Below, in pieces: positions 31,000 to 41,799 of a stretch of DNA of 64,000 nucleotides; position 1 is the stretch's first letter; each line of letters starts with the position of its first letter. The notes beneath the pieces are model-generated. The model had not been told where the DNA came from, ran no database searches, and saw only the letters and a program-made list of their open reading frames with translations. Both the position numbers and the translations under genes were made by a program. This DNA is from Aselliscus stoliczkanus (Eukaryota; Chordata; Mammalia; Chiroptera; Hipposideridae): assembly GCA_033961575.1 (NCBI GenBank), contig CM066736.1:8837501-8901500 (forward strand), written 5' to 3'.

Positions 31000-31244
31000 T
31001 CCTTTCTTTTTAATGCCTGTGTTTAGCCAGCGACTATTACCTCTGATGAGTTCTATAAACTGGGACCCCGTTGCCCCTGAGCTTTTGGGGCTCCAACACT
31101 TAAAAGATACCAGCTGTCTCCCTTTTCCTTCTTGTTTTTTTTTTGCCAAGCTCTCCAGTCAAGGGGAACCAGTGCAGAAAGAGCAGTGAGTAGGGTTGGC
31201 GTGGGCTTTCTCCACTGGACCTAGCTCACACATCTTTCTCTCTC
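31000..31244. other. Unassigned sequence
   Basis: Nothing recognised. Confidence 0.4.
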
Positions 31245-31350
31245 TTGAGATGTTGACAGAGACCAGGGTGTGCCACCTGTGCAGCCACACAGGGCCATCT
31301 TGAAATTCTTAGCTTTTGAACGAGAATTCCCACAATTTCATTTTTCGCTG
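31245..31350 (+). mobile_element. Unnamed interspersed repeat fragment (family shared with 32390-32570)
   Basis: 'catcttgaaattcttagctt', then 'tttcatttttcgctgggccg', matches 'cctcgaaattcttaatcatt' and 'ttcattttgcactgggccct' at 32.5 kb. I know this as a common mammalian repeat but cannot name it safely. Confidence 0.5.
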
Positions 31351-31589
31351 GGCCGAGTACGTACCTGGTGCTGACTGAGCCAGCTAGACACAGAGAAAGC
31401 CAATATACCGTCTCACGGTCTCTCTGAGTCTCTGTCTCTCTGGGTCTCTCTCTGGGTGTCTCGTTGCCTCTCTGCGTCTCTTACTGTCTCACCGACTCTG
31501 GGCAGAGACAGAACGTGGAAGCAAGAGAGACAGCGAGGAGCCACGCGGGGCGGCGGCGCAGGAGGAGGGCTGCGGCCGCGTGTTTGTCC

Positions 31590-31830
31590 AAGGAAGGGCG
31601 CATTGATCCCGCACCGCCATCAGATAAATCCGGCTGCGGTAATGAACCTCCCCACACACCGCTCTCAAAGCACACACCAGCCCTGGCCCCAGCGGTTAAT
31701 ATTTAACTGAATAAGGGCCATAAATATGGAAAATGGGACTTTTAATTAAATAAGCAGCTTTTAAAAGGGCCCTTGGGCGGGAGAGGCTTTTGTTTAAATA
31801 TGATTGATTTGACATGTCCTTTTGCTCGCA
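31590..31830. promoter_or_regulatory. Candidate conserved non-coding element with PBX-MEIS-type site
   Basis: The repeat-free block includes 'ggttaatatttaactgaata', 'ggccataaatatggaaaatg', 'cttttaattaaataagcagc' and a TGATTGAT-TTGACA composite at 31801-31814. A small CpG-dense stretch with a NotI-type GCGGCCGC lies just upstream at about 31571-31578. Confidence 0.5.
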
Positions 31831-32189
31831 CACTCTCCCGGCTTGCTTCCAACGTTAACTCTTGGCCCCAGCCGGAGGAGCGAGCTGGCAGAGGCCAGAC
31901 CCTGTCCTGCTGGAGGGTGGGGACTCCCGGGGGGTGGGGGGGAACCAGGGAATGGGGGTGCCGTGGGAAGGACACGCCCACTGGGGCTGGAACTAAAAAT
32001 CTGGCTGCGTGGCCTCTCACATTTGGGCAAAAGCACCTCAGAAGCGGCTTGAATTGGGGGCAAGTCTATTTAGTTCATCTTCCGGAATGGGTGGGTTAGG
32101 GCAGTGAGATGTCTGCAGATCTTTGGTTCCCAAAGACCCCCGTTTAGGCCACCACTGGGCCGTACGTCCTTTGGTGGCCCAGCTAGCCA
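31831..32189. other. Unassigned G-rich sequence
   Basis: Nothing recognised. G-runs such as 'ggggggtgggggggaacc' (31929-31946) could form quadruplexes. Confidence 0.4.
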
Positions 32190-32330
32190 TTCTTCCCTTT
32201 GTACCTCAGTTTCCTCATCTGTCATATGGGATAATAATCGTCTACTTCACAAGGCGGTGTGCAGATTCAGCGCATTGCAGTCCACGGTAGGGCCCCGAGA
32301 GTGACAGTGTTCCTTCCTAGGGTTTGCCAG
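32190..32330 (+). mobile_element. MIR core
   Basis: 'acctcagtttcctcatctgt' then 'catatgggataataatcgtc'. Confidence 0.75.
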
Positions 32331-32389
32331 GGTTATGGCCAGAGGCTGGTGACTGCTGAGAGGCCCGAAGAGGAAGCTTGGCAGTCACA

Positions 32390-32570
32390 TGTCTACACCC
32401 AGGACTGGCCTCATGGGCATGCAACCTGTGTCATCCCACAGGGCCCTGGGCTTACTTGGTTTAATGCTCTATTGTCACCACCTCGAAATTCTTAATCATT
32501 TTTTAACAAGTGGCCCCGCATTTTCATTTTGCACTGGGCCCTGCAAAGTATGCAGCCAGTTCTGCGGAGA
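32390..32570 (+). mobile_element. Unnamed interspersed repeat (as at 31245)
   Basis: 'tttaatgctctattgtcacc', 'gaaattcttaatcatttttt' and 'ttttgcactgggccctgcaa' give a longer copy of the same family. Confidence 0.55.
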
Positions 32571-32769
32571 CCCATCCATAGGCCCCACAATCTTTGTGGC
32601 TTGGGAGGTAGTCACTCATTGGAGGAGCCTGGAATTCTCCAATCCCAGGGCTGGCATGAGAACCCAGCAGTCAGGGAAGTCTGTCTCCTGCCTCCAAGCT
32701 AGTGACCTTTAAATTTCAAAACTTTTCCAAACTAAGAAACCACATTCTGTCTATTATAGATTTAATATT

Positions 32770-32940
32770 TATGAAGTACTTTCTACATGCCAGAGTCTGT
32801 GCATGCCTGGTCTCGGAGCCCTGTTGGTCTGCCCACTTCCTGGGTGAGGGATCTGGTGCTCAGAGAAGCCAAGTAATCAGCCTGGGGATGCCCAGCTAAG
32901 GAGCAAGCAGAGCTGGGATTTGAACCCAGGGCTCTTTGTC
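32770..32940 (-). mobile_element. MIR relic
   Basis: 'tatgaagtactttctacatg', 'gctcagagaagccaagtaat' and 'gagctgggatttgaacccag'. Confidence 0.7.
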
Positions 32941-34130
32941 GCCGTTGCTGTATCTTACGTCCCATGTAGTTTAGCCTGGTACAGGCCCATGTCCTGGGAT
33001 TCAGGTGTGGTTTGCTCCTGACTCCTCTGAGCGGACAGACAGAGAGCTGGAAGGGACCAGGGTGCTCCATCCGCAGGTTGGCTGGCACTCCCCATCTCTT
33101 TGGAGGTCATGTTCATGAGCAAACCTCTCATTTGGTGGAATGTCCGGAGTCAAGTGTCCCTATGCCAGCTCCCTGGACAGTTGACCATTCATGCACCCTC
33201 TCTATGGGGCAGCTGAGCTCGGGGGGGGCTCAGTGAAACCTCCATCCCACTGCACTGGTATACCTGTTGACATGACAACTCCTCCTGGGCAGCCCCAGGT
33301 TCTTTTTTTTTTTCTTTCCTGGGCTCAGTGTTGAGGGTCGGTGGGGCTGAGGCTGGTGTTGGGTGGAGACAGCAGGACTGAGGCACAAGACCATTTCCAG
33401 CGCAGATCACCGAGTTCCTGTCACCAGCGGCAGGGACAGGGCAATGGGCCAGGCACCTGGACGCCTACCTGTGAGCTCGGAGTAACGTGAGACAAAATCC
33501 TGTGTTGTGGACCTTTAAGAAGGGCCCTCCCTCTTAGACATGTCCTTCCCAAGACCCCTCAGTGAGCCCTAAAATCCCACTTTCCCAATTTCTCTCCCAC
33601 CTGTGCTCCATTTCCTGCCAGCACCCAAACCCATCCATCAGCACCTCCCTCCTGGACGATGTCAAATGCCTCCTAATGGGGCTTCCTGGCAGAAAATCTG
33701 TCCTTACGTATCCATGTTCCACCCAGAAGCCAAGTGAACTTCTTGAGCCAAAGATTCTCCTTTCTCCAAGCAGCAAATACTGGCCCAGGCTGGCCTCCCT
33801 TCACTCGGTCTGGGCCACAACCATCTGTGAGCAGCGTAACTACTGTCAGGCCCAGGGAACACCGGGAATCAGGAAGACAGGGGGCAAAGGTCAGGGTGAG
33901 GCCAGCTCCTTTTGGTGTCAAAGAAGATTACGAGTCCTGCTCTCAGAGCTGAGGGCTGGGGCTGAAATCAGCCTGTGATCCCAAGTGAGGTGAGTTCAGA
34001 GGTCACCAGCTGGCTCCTTTGTGTGTCAATATTAACATGAGAGTCGCCTAATTGGGGTGGGTCAGCCAGTGGACACAGCCAGGACGCACATCAGGAGAAG
34101 GGAAAAGGACCCATGGTCCCCCAGGCACTG
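32941..34130. other. Unassigned sequence
   Basis: About 1.2 kb without a repeat I can name. The 138-codon frame at 33562-33978 has no recognisable domain. Confidence 0.45.
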
Positions 34131-34420
34131 TGTTGGGTGCTTGACATGAGTTGGCTCATTCATTATATTAATATTCCTGCTAATAATACTAACATAGAAA
34201 AAGCAGGAGAATAGTAGTATCCACGTATATTGAGTGCCTATTAAATTCAGGCTTGGTTCCTGGCACTTAATTAAACTGTCTTATCCTTCCAACCTCCCTA
34301 CGAATTACATTCTGTGGCTCCCTCCTCCCACAGCCAAGGAAACTGAGGCACAAAATGGTTAAGTCAGTAGTCCAAGGTCATACAGCTTGAGTGGAGGACA
34401 GGGATGTGGATTCAGCTAGT
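34131..34420 (-). mobile_element. MIR, possibly two abutting
   Basis: 'caggcactgtgttgggtgct' (34122) and 'gtatattgagtgcctattaa' (34226) are two separate starts. They are followed by 'agccaaggaaactgaggcac' and 'agtccaaggtcatacagctt'. Confidence 0.7.
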
Positions 34421-34789
34421 GTGTCTCCTCATAATACGAGGAGGCAGGGACAGCCATCTCCATTTTATTGACGGGGGAAGCCGAGATCGGAGAGGGTACC
34501 ACAGAGTAGTGCTCCTGAAGCAGGGAGCTAACCTTCTCTATCCCTGTATCAACCAGGTATTGGCTGTGGGCTGCCCCGGGGGCTGAGTGCAAACCTCTCT
34601 ATTCAATGGCTGCTCCCATGGGCAGAGGCCATGTCTCTGGAGACGGAAGTTGCTGACAGCCAGCCTTTAGCAGCCAGCCTGATAGCGGGGCATGGGTGCA
34701 CCCGGTAAAGGGGATAGAGGCGGGGTACCAGCCATATCTGCTCCACCTACTACATGCTGGACACTATTTGCCCTTGTGGCACTTGCCTA
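34421..34789. other. Unassigned sequence with a MIR-like core
   Basis: 'ccattttattgacgggggaa' at 34460 is a decayed MIR core. The rest is unknown. Confidence 0.4.
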
Positions 34790-34905
34790 CTTCACAGAGA
34801 GTGGCTATCACATGCCTAACATTCTAGATCCATGACTGAATCGAATTCTCCCTCCAACCCTATGAGACAGATAAACCCATTTAACAGATGCAAAACAGGA
34901 GGCTC
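34790..34905 (-). mobile_element. MIR relic
   Basis: 'ctccctccaaccctatgaga' then 'cccatttaacagatgcaaaa'. Confidence 0.6.
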
Positions 34906-35299
34906 TGTTGGTACCTGAGCTGAGCAGAACGCGAGGCTCACCTAGTGTCCCCAAGTCCAGTCTGCAGGCCTGGAATACTCCCTTCCGCGCTGCCCGCCAC
35001 TTTGGAGGTCATGGGCGAGGTGGAGACCCAGTCAGCAGCAGGGTGGGAGCCAAGGCAGAGGACGGTTTTAATGGCCTCGGCCTTGTCTGACATTTGGGTT
35101 TTACTCTCCGTGGAAAGTGTGCTAATTACTCCTGTTCACTCAGGAGTCTGGCTTAACTACCACTCGGGTTTTATGGAGTTCTTCGGGGCTGCCATTGCTG
35201 GGTGACTTCTGGAGACCATGGCGGCCGACAGCAGACGTTCCCCCATTTCCAGCCAGCGGCTCCCAGGGACTCAGGCCGGGGTGCTAGCCACACGCTGGG
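34906..35299. other. Unassigned sequence
   Basis: Segment 35060-35170 ('tgacatttgggttttactct', 'gtgctaattactcctgttca') is repeat-free, but I cannot support a call. Confidence 0.35.
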
Positions 35300-35425
35300 G
35301 GCGTCTTCTCTGTGCCACACACAGCTCTGCCAGCCCCCAGCCACCCCAGGAGTCGGTACAATGAATCATCCCCATTTTGCAGATGAGAAAACAGAGGTCC
35401 CAAAAGGGTAAATGGTTGTCCCTGC
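35300..35425 (-). mobile_element. MIR core
   Basis: 'tccccattttgcagatgaga' then 'aaacagaggtcccaaaaggg'. Confidence 0.75.
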
Positions 35426-35564
35426 TCCCCCCGCTGGGGAGTCTGACGCCAGAGCCTGAGCCTCCCCAACAGCCCTCAGCACCCAGAGGAGGACTCTCGG
35501 AGCCCCACATTCCTCTCAACCCCGTCCGCATGTCTGCAGGGAAGGTACTGAGAGGGCCCCTTGA

Positions 35565-35720
35565 CGGGTGGGGAAACTGAGGCAAGACGCCATACAGCAA
35601 AAAGGTTAAAAGCATGGGCCATGAGGAAGTCGGGCTGCAGTTTCCTCCTCTGTACAATGAGGGTGATAATAGAACCTGCCTCCTGGGCTAGTCAGAAGGA
35701 TGACATTTAAGTGCTTGGGA
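35565..35720 (+). mobile_element. MIR relic
   Basis: 'gttaaaagcatgggccatga', 'gggctgcagtttcctcctct' and 'caatgagggtgataatagaa'. Confidence 0.65.
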
Positions 35721-36034
35721 CTGCGTGGGGCGGGCGGAAAGCTCTGGGCACAAGCTGGTGATGATTAGAATGGTGGCTGCAGGGTCAGTTCGGGGCACTA
35801 GTGTATGTCCTCAACGCCCCAGGCTGCACTTCCTCCTCCCAGCCATGTCCCAGGCTTTTGCTTCTCTCTCCCAAACAGCACCCGCTCTTAAGAAACCCCC
35901 CACCTTTGCAGGTCTCCTGAATCCTCATGACTGGGGAATGCCAAGAGTTTTGCCCTTGGGAGGAATGGCGGGCCCTGGAAAAGGGGGTCACTTTCAGGAA
36001 AAAAGGGGTTCTCAGTCTCCCCCAAATCATTGCA
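35721..36034. other. Unassigned sequence
   Basis: Nothing recognised. Confidence 0.4.
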
Positions 36035-36115
36035 TGTCAGAGCAAGAAGGAATTATCTTGTCTAATGGCCTGCCCCCATGCCCGTTTTACAGATGGGGAA
36101 ACTGAAAAGGCATCT
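36035..36115 (-). mobile_element. MIR core
   Basis: 'cccgttttacagatggggaa'. A (GATGAATGAATAAATG)-like L2 tail patch follows at 36130. Confidence 0.6.
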
Positions 36116-36189
36116 GTAAATATTTGATGATGGATGGATGAATGAATAAATGAATGAACAGCATGTGAAAAGCTGAGGCAACACCTGCC

Positions 36190-36460
36190 CAGCCCTGGGT
36201 GAAGGGCTGGGATTTGGCAAAGAGCACAGTTACCTGGTAAGGCCACTTAGCCTGGGATCTGCACACCTTCAGGGAGCGCTGGTAACAGGCTTGAGGTGGT
36301 AGGAACCCCTGGAATGTGCGGGGAGTTGGCCCTATAGCAAAGGCACAATCTCTGCCCCCAAGGAGTCCATGGACGGGTAGGGGAGACAAAAGACAACCAC
36401 TCATTCATTGTGATAAATGTAATCACAGCAGCTGGAGGAAACCTCCGGAATGCCATGTTT
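36190..36460 (-). mobile_element. Decayed L2-like fragment
   Basis: 'aggcacaatctctgccccca' and 'aggagtccatggacgggtag' match the antisense L2 block near its 3' end. The rest is too decayed. Confidence 0.45.
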
Positions 36461-36489
36461 TGGGCACCCCGTACAAGGATGGCACACTC

Positions 36490-36670
36490 TAGGTGTTTTG
36501 TGGCATCTTCTCACTGACCCTGGGTGATGGCTATTAGCATCCCCATTGCACAGATGAGCAGATGGAGGCTCAGAGAGGTTAAGTAATCTGCACAGTCACA
36601 GAGGCAATGGTTGATATACAATCCGAACCCAGCTCGTCTGGTCCAGAACTGTGTGTCTAGGATGATGGAG
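36490..36670 (-). mobile_element. MIR
   Basis: 'ccccattgcacagatgagca' then 'gatggaggctcagagaggtt'. Confidence 0.8.
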
Positions 36671-36939
36671 TGTCCACCTCTTCAGAAGAGGAAGGAATGG
36701 AGGCCGGAGGGCTGTCCTCTGGAATGTGATGCCCAGGATGGGCAGCGTCCACGGCAAAGTCCATCTAAGCCAGAAGCTTCTTAGCAGACTCCCTCCTCCT
36801 CCTCCTCACCTCCTCCTGGGATGGGATTAAAACTGAGCGTCCCCTTCATGTTCTGTCTGGAAAGCTGACGTCCTGCCCCCGTGGGGACTCTAGCTTCCGC
36901 TCCACCTCCTGCCTGTCCCAAATTCCAGTGGCTTTCAAT

Positions 36940-37140
36940 GCCCCACCAGGCCCTCCGACAGCTGACATTTTATGCCGCCCCTGCGGTCAGCTCTGGGCAG
37001 TGATAACAGGATTAGCCCCATGGAGGCAGATCACTTAATTAAACTTTGGGAGCAAGAATGCTGTCTTCTCTCCTCATTGCAGCTCAGGGGGAAGGGGCTT
37101 GGGCTCCTAATGGGCCAGGCTGAGGAATTTTAACCCCTTG
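36940..37140. promoter_or_regulatory. Candidate conserved non-coding element
   Basis: Repeat-free block with 'gataacaggattagccccat' (OTX-type GGATTA) and 'cacttaattaaactttggga' (a TTAATTAA palindrome). Function is inference. Confidence 0.35.
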
Positions 37141-37179
37141 TCATCAATTCGGGCTCAGCCAAAGTCCAAGAATATCCAT

Positions 37180-37335
37180 CCATCATCCTGCCATCTGTAC
37201 ATCCATCCCACAAATATTGCCTGAGTTCCTCACCTGTGCCCGGCACTGTTATCGCAGGGACCGACAAATGGTGGACCAAATCGGCTTCCAAACGTGGTTT
37301 GGCCAACAGGATATTACAGGAGGCATGCCATGCCA
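37180..37335 (-). mobile_element. L2 LINE 3' end, antisense
   Basis: 'catcccacaaatattgcctg' and 'cacctgtgcccggcactgtt'. Confidence 0.6.
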
Positions 37336-37339
37336 GCTC

Positions 37340-37690
37340 CAAGCTAGCCTCCAAGAGAGCTGGTAGCATCTGCTCTCTCTTGTAGCCCTGCCTCCACCTT
37401 GAGAATAAGCCTGGGCGAGCCTGTTGGAGGATGAGTGACCTCGTGGAGGACAGTCCTACCAGCAGAGGCCATTCTGGACCAAGTGCCAGCCAGCTGACCC
37501 TGCGAGAAAGACCAACCTTGGTCAGCAGAGCCACCTACCTGACTCACAGCTGACCCCAGATGCATGAGAGCGCCCAGCTAAAGCCTATAGACTCACAAAA
37601 CAATATGTAACGTTCATTGTTTAAGCCACCGAGTGTTGGTGGGGATGCTTTGTTCCGCAGCATTATTGAGCCACACCTGACTGATACAGC
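37340..37690 (+). mobile_element. LTR-like relic (same family as 21960-22445)
   Basis: 'gcgagcctgttggaggatga', 'cagccagctgaccctgcgag', 'ttgtttaagccaccgagtgt' and 'cacacctgactgatacagc' mark an LTR right end of the MaLR/ERVL kind. Confidence 0.55.
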
Positions 37691-37879
37691 TTCCCCTCGC
37701 TTTATATATTAAATTCAACCTCTCTCTGCCCTTGCCCCTCATCCCTTCCTACCCGATCCCTCCCTCACTCTCTCTCCTCACTCACTACGCTCCAGCCATG
37801 TTTGTCTTCTTATATTTATTTCCTTGTAAGAATCTTGCTTTTTCTTGCTTCCTGGTCTTCCTGACCACTCGATCTGGCA

Positions 37880-37925
37880 CCCAGTAGGTCCTCAGTCAAT
37901 ATCTGCAGAATGAATGAATGAAGCA
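37880..37925 (+). mobile_element. L2 sense tail
   Basis: 'ggcacccagtaggtcctcag' then 'agaatgaatgaatgaag'. Confidence 0.65.
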
Positions 37926-38029
37926 ATGAACAGACACAACCCCACCTTATACACAGAGGGTGGACCATCTGGGGTGGGGGAGGTGATGTCACCAAGTCAC
38001 AACCTACATGGTAGAAGTAGACTATTAGG

Positions 38030-38175
38030 GATGGGAGATGCAGGCTCTTCCCTGAGGAAGTGACGTCTGAGCTGAGATCTGAAGGATGAGTGGGCATCGA
38101 TTAGGTGGAGAGGGCATGGAAGAGCATTTCAGGCAGAGGGAACGGCAGGTGCCAAGACCCTGAGATAGGAGAGAT
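38030..38175 (-). mobile_element. L2 fragment, antisense
   Basis: 'gaggaagtgacgtctgagct', 'gagatctgaaggatgagtgg' and 'catttcaggcagagggaacg'. Orientation is opposite to the tail at 37880. Confidence 0.75.
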
Positions 38176-38499
38176 TCACCCTTTCTTCCTCTTGTGTATG
38201 CCCACACTCTTCCTCCTTGGACAGCTAGAGGACTTGGATTTGGGGGAGGTAGAAGATCCTAGCTTTTAGCTAAACACCCTTGAAGCCTTTTCTGGGGTTT
38301 GCAAGACCCAGCCTCTTTCATCTGGGCTCATCTCCCCAGTGAGGCCACCAGAAGCCAAGTTGGAGCTGGTAACCCACAGGAGCTCCCACTTAAAGGGCTC
38401 TTAGTAAGTGCCTGGCACTGTGCAAAGAGTTCTACCCTTTTATCTCAGACCTCAGGACTTCCTGGGCCCATAAAGAAACTAGCATGGAAACAGCTATTT
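38176..38499. other. Mostly unassigned; MIR start at 38385-38450
   Basis: 'agtgcctggcactgtgcaaa' is a MIR-type motif. The rest is unknown. Confidence 0.4.
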
Positions 38500-38680
38500 G
38501 CTTTCTTCTTACCTAGTCTGAATGGCAATTAGCTTTGATCTCAAAAGCAGTTCTAGCTGATTGAATGGTTGCCGAAATCAGGAAAGATTGCCTTGATTGA
38601 TTACTAATGTCTGCTTTGGTTCAGGAGTGGGGGTTTCATCACGCGTGCCAAACATTTGCCATCTTGCTTTAGGTAACGCT
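38500..38680. promoter_or_regulatory. Candidate conserved non-coding element with PBX/HOX-type site
   Basis: Repeat-free block with 'ggcaattagctttgatctca' and TGATTGATTA at 38594-38603, a PBX-HOX-type sequence. Function is inferred. Confidence 0.4.
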
Positions 38681-38934
38681 GAGGTAGTTTGGAGATCCCA
38701 ACGCAGGATGTGAGCCAGCTCTTGAAGGTCAACTCCAAACTGCCCAGCCAGGGGAAGACTTCAGAGAACACAGTCTTGGACGGTCACAGGGTCCAGGAAG
38801 GAGGGGGCAGGAGAGTGGGCAGTGGGAGAGGGGGCGCAGCGGTCCTAGCAGAGGGACTTGGAAGAGAAGGTCTGCTGGGTCACGGAGGGCAGCCAGTGCT
38901 GGCCTAAAGAGATGGACTGGGGAAGCAGTCCAAC
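38681..38934. other. Unassigned G-rich sequence
   Basis: Nothing recognised. Confidence 0.4.
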
Positions 38935-39410
38935 TTTTGGAATTGTCCCGGTTGCCCAGTCCTGACGTTCAAACACGTAACTGGGGTCACATTAGCTTGA
39001 GAGCTCTGATCTGGGTGGGTTTCTCGTGCTACGATTTTGCCATTAGACCCGGACAATGGGACGAACTACCAGCAGACAGTGGCCCGTGGTCAAATGAGGC
39101 CTTCAGATTATTTTCGTACATAAACATTATGGGGACCCAGTTACACCACTGGGTGACACGTTGTTTCTGGCTGCTTTATTCAACTTGGCTAGAACGGCAA
39201 AGGGGAGGCCCCGCAACAGAGATGTCCGGCCTGCAAAACTGACAACGTGCACAGTCCAGCTTTTCACAGAAAGAGTCTGCTGGTCCCGCGTCAGACAAAC
39301 CGAGGAATGTGGCTGCACCTTCAATTGTGAAACAATGCACAATGCCAGTAATACGGAAAGAGAGACTCCCAATTGTCCCGCGGCTGCGGGCCCTTCCCAC
39401 AGCCTTCCTC
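38935..39410. promoter_or_regulatory. Candidate conserved non-coding element, CpG-retaining
   Basis: About 475 bp matches no repeat and keeps many isolated CpGs ('ctcgtgctacgattttgcca', 'gggacgaactaccagcagac', 'attttcgtacataaacatta'). At 39320-39350 'caattgtgaaacaatgcaca' + 'atg' gives several ACAAT/ATTGT SOX-type cores. No frame dominates. It is one of the strongest enhancer candidates here. Confidence 0.5.
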
Positions 39411-39589
39411 TCCCTGCTGCCTCTCGGGAGGTAGAGGATTCCAAACTGTGCCTTCTGGGGGTGGCTGTGTCTGTGAAGAGGAAGAGGAAGGGGAGAAGGG
39501 GGAGGGGGAGGAAGAAGAAATGATATCACGGAGACCTAGCACTTTTGGAGTCCTGCGGTCCTCACTCCACTAGGCAGGCCCCACAGAGA

Positions 39590-39750
39590 AGCCTAAGCTT
39601 CCTGGCAACCCAGGGCGGCCTCACAGCCTGCTCTTTGCAGATGGGGAAGCTGAGGCCCACGGGAGGAAAGTGACTTGCCCAGGGCCACCCCGTTGGCGGA
39701 GAGAGCTGGGACTCAAACCAGTTTGCCAGACTACAGATTCTCTGCTTTTC
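39590..39750 (-). mobile_element. MIR
   Basis: 'tttgcagatggggaagctga' then 'gaaagtgacttgcccagggc'. Confidence 0.75.
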
Positions 39751-39859
39751 TATAACCTGCGTCTTGAAAGGCTTATGAGACTTTTTTTTTTTTTAACACG
39801 TGGGACATGAGACTCGCTGTTAACATGGGTGACTGTCAGCAGTTCCCTTGTAATTTTCT

Positions 39860-40060
39860 ATTATTTCAATTGAGCGCAATATGCCAGACACATTATACAT
39901 AATTCTACTTTTACCCTGACAACAACCCTATGAGATAGATTGTGTTCTTCTCCCCAGTTTACAGATGGGGACCCTGAGGCCCAGACAGGGGGTGTGGTTG
40001 CCCAGGCCCTCCCGGGACGGTGCTAGGGTTTGAAGCTAGCCCCCCACCCCAGCCTGCAGG
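39860..40060 (-). mobile_element. MIR
   Basis: 'caacaaccctatgagataga', 'ccagtttacagatggggacc' and 'ctgaggcccagacagggggt'. Confidence 0.75.
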
Positions 40061-40164
40061 CTTATCTGCCTTTGGTGAACATCGTTCTGTCACCTCCCAT
40101 ACCTTGTGCTTTCATGGTCCAGATTTCCAGGATGTCCCCATCTGTTATCTCCATGTGTGGGAGG

Positions 40165-40275
40165 GGTGCAGATGGTGAGTGGAGGAGGCACTTATTACCC
40201 AGTTTCCAAATGGGGAAACTGAGGCCAGAGGCAGGAAGTGGGCCTGTCCAGCTGAGACAGCAGGGCTAGTCTCCC
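40165..40275 (-). mobile_element. MIR core
   Basis: 'cccagtttccaaatggggaa' then 'actgaggccagaggcagga'. Confidence 0.65.
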
Positions 40276-40369
40276 TTCCACCCTCTGCAGCCTCCCCACT
40301 TTTCCTGGCCCCCATCAGAGCCCAAAGCCCCCCTGTCCCACCCCCGCCTCCCCCCAGGTCCGTCCCCCA

Positions 40370-40625
40370 GGGACAGCCGAGGAGGACAGTGATGGATTTG
40401 GGCCAGCCTTCATTTTCATCCTCGCGCCTCGCATCTGGATGCTCTCTCCCTCCCGCCCCGCTTCTCCTCCTGCAGACGGATGACAAGCGAGAATGTCTGT
40501 GACCCAGAGAAATTATCCTCCCTTCTCTTTCACCGCATAATTTTCTGCCCTCTCGTCTGGACAAGCCTGGGTGATTTTTAGCTACAAAAAAAAAGGGGGA
40601 AAATTATCATTCAGAAAATAGAAAA
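40370..40625. promoter_or_regulatory. Candidate conserved non-coding element
   Basis: A repeat-free block has a CpG-bearing left part ('catcctcgcgcctcgcatct') and AT-rich patches 'agaaattatcctcccttctc', 'ccgcataattttctgccctc' and 'gaaaattatcattcagaaaa'. ATTATC/ATAATT cores recur three times. Confidence 0.4.
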
Positions 40626-41022
40626 AAAATAGGAGGAGGCTCCCAGCTCTCCGAGAGACAGGCTGTCTGCCAGGTGAAAATGAGTATCTCCTGTCTTGTG
40701 AACTCGTGGGGGGATGGGGGGGAGACTTCGCGGGGGGTGTTCACACTCATGGGATGGCTGTGGGCACCCCGAGGGCCAGACCCGAGGTCCCAGCAGGCTC
40801 CAGTGGCTTCAGGCACCTGCAGACTTTTCTGGGGGTGACCCCCTGTGCCCGCCCTCATGTGGGTGCACACTTGGAGGACTTCAGTGGGGAGACAGCATGG
40901 TCATGAGTCACCTGTGAGCACCCCAGCATCACCTGACAGTCTAGCTTCACGGTGCCCAGGACCCGTGTCACTGTTTGCCATCATGTGGTGTTCTGGAAGT
41001 TTCTCTCCCCGCCACATCTCTC
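40626..41022. other. Unassigned G-rich sequence
   Basis: Nothing recognised. Confidence 0.4.
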
Positions 41023-41060
41023 TCTCACACACACACACACACACACGCACACATACTCAC
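41023..41060. repeat. (CA)n microsatellite
   Basis: A pure run of about 12 units, then interrupted. Confidence 0.9.
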
Positions 41061-41109
41061 ATGGACACACACTCAGGGCCTGCTCCACAGACAGGCAAGA
41101 AAAGGGTTC

Positions 41110-41285
41110 CTGAATTTTAAAAAAAATTTCTATTTTATTTGATTTAAAATTTCAAACATTCTAAGTAAAGGTTTAGCGAATAAAGGTCCATCTGTTTTTC
41201 TCAATCTTGTAAGTAACCATGGTTATAGGTTTGGTGTTCATTTTTCCAGACTTTTGCATACAAACACCGTGATTATAAAAATGTA
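41110..41285 (-). mobile_element. L1-like fragment, antisense
   Basis: 'taaccatggttataggtttg' and 'tttttccagacttttgcata' resemble antisense LINE 3' UTR sequence that ends in a CA-rich tail. Confidence 0.4.
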
Positions 41286-41299
41286 CATACACACACATG

Positions 41300-41352
<53 letters not shown>
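41278..41352. repeat. (CA)n microsatellite
   Basis: About 30 CA units, broken by 'tgcata' near the left end. Confidence 0.95.
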
Positions 41353-41354
41353 GA

Positions 41355-41545
41355 CTCCCTGAGTTCCTCATCCAGCACTGCCACTTACTGTGTGGCCTTA
41401 GGCAAGTTACCTAACCTCTCTGAATGTGTTTCTTCATCTGTAAAATGGCCACAGTTATGGCTTGCACATTATGGGGAAAATTAAATGAATTAACAAATGT
41501 CATAACAGTGCCATGCATATAGGAAGGGTTCAATAAACATTAGGT
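41355..41545 (+). mobile_element. MIR, near full length
   Basis: 'ttactgtgtggccttaggca', 'agttacctaacctctctgaa' and 'tcatctgtaaaatggccaca'. The 3' end is 'tcaataaacattagg'. Confidence 0.88.
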
Positions 41546-41799
41546 TTTTCTTTTTTTTTAAAGGAGTTTTCAAATTCTCTATTGTGGAGCCCAGTGATTC
41601 TAGTGGGTTATCTCAGGTGGACAAAGGAAAGAGTAGGAATACATGGTTCCTCCCGACCAAGCATTTTAATCAATTAGTCTCTTTTGTTTTACATGTTGGG
41701 AGTTGTTTGGGAAAATAGATTATTTCACACACACGTACACACGCATGCATGCATGCACCCCAGTTGTAAAGCCGCGAGCACTGGGATCTGAGTAAAGGT
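41546..41799. other. Unassigned sequence
   Basis: Nothing recognised except a short 'gcatgcatgcatgcacccc' run at 41743. Confidence 0.4.

Noticed and set aside
31722..31733. SRF CArG box in CCATAAATATGG
   Set aside because: The spacing is CC-N8-GG rather than CC-(A/T)6-GG, so it does not fit the consensus.
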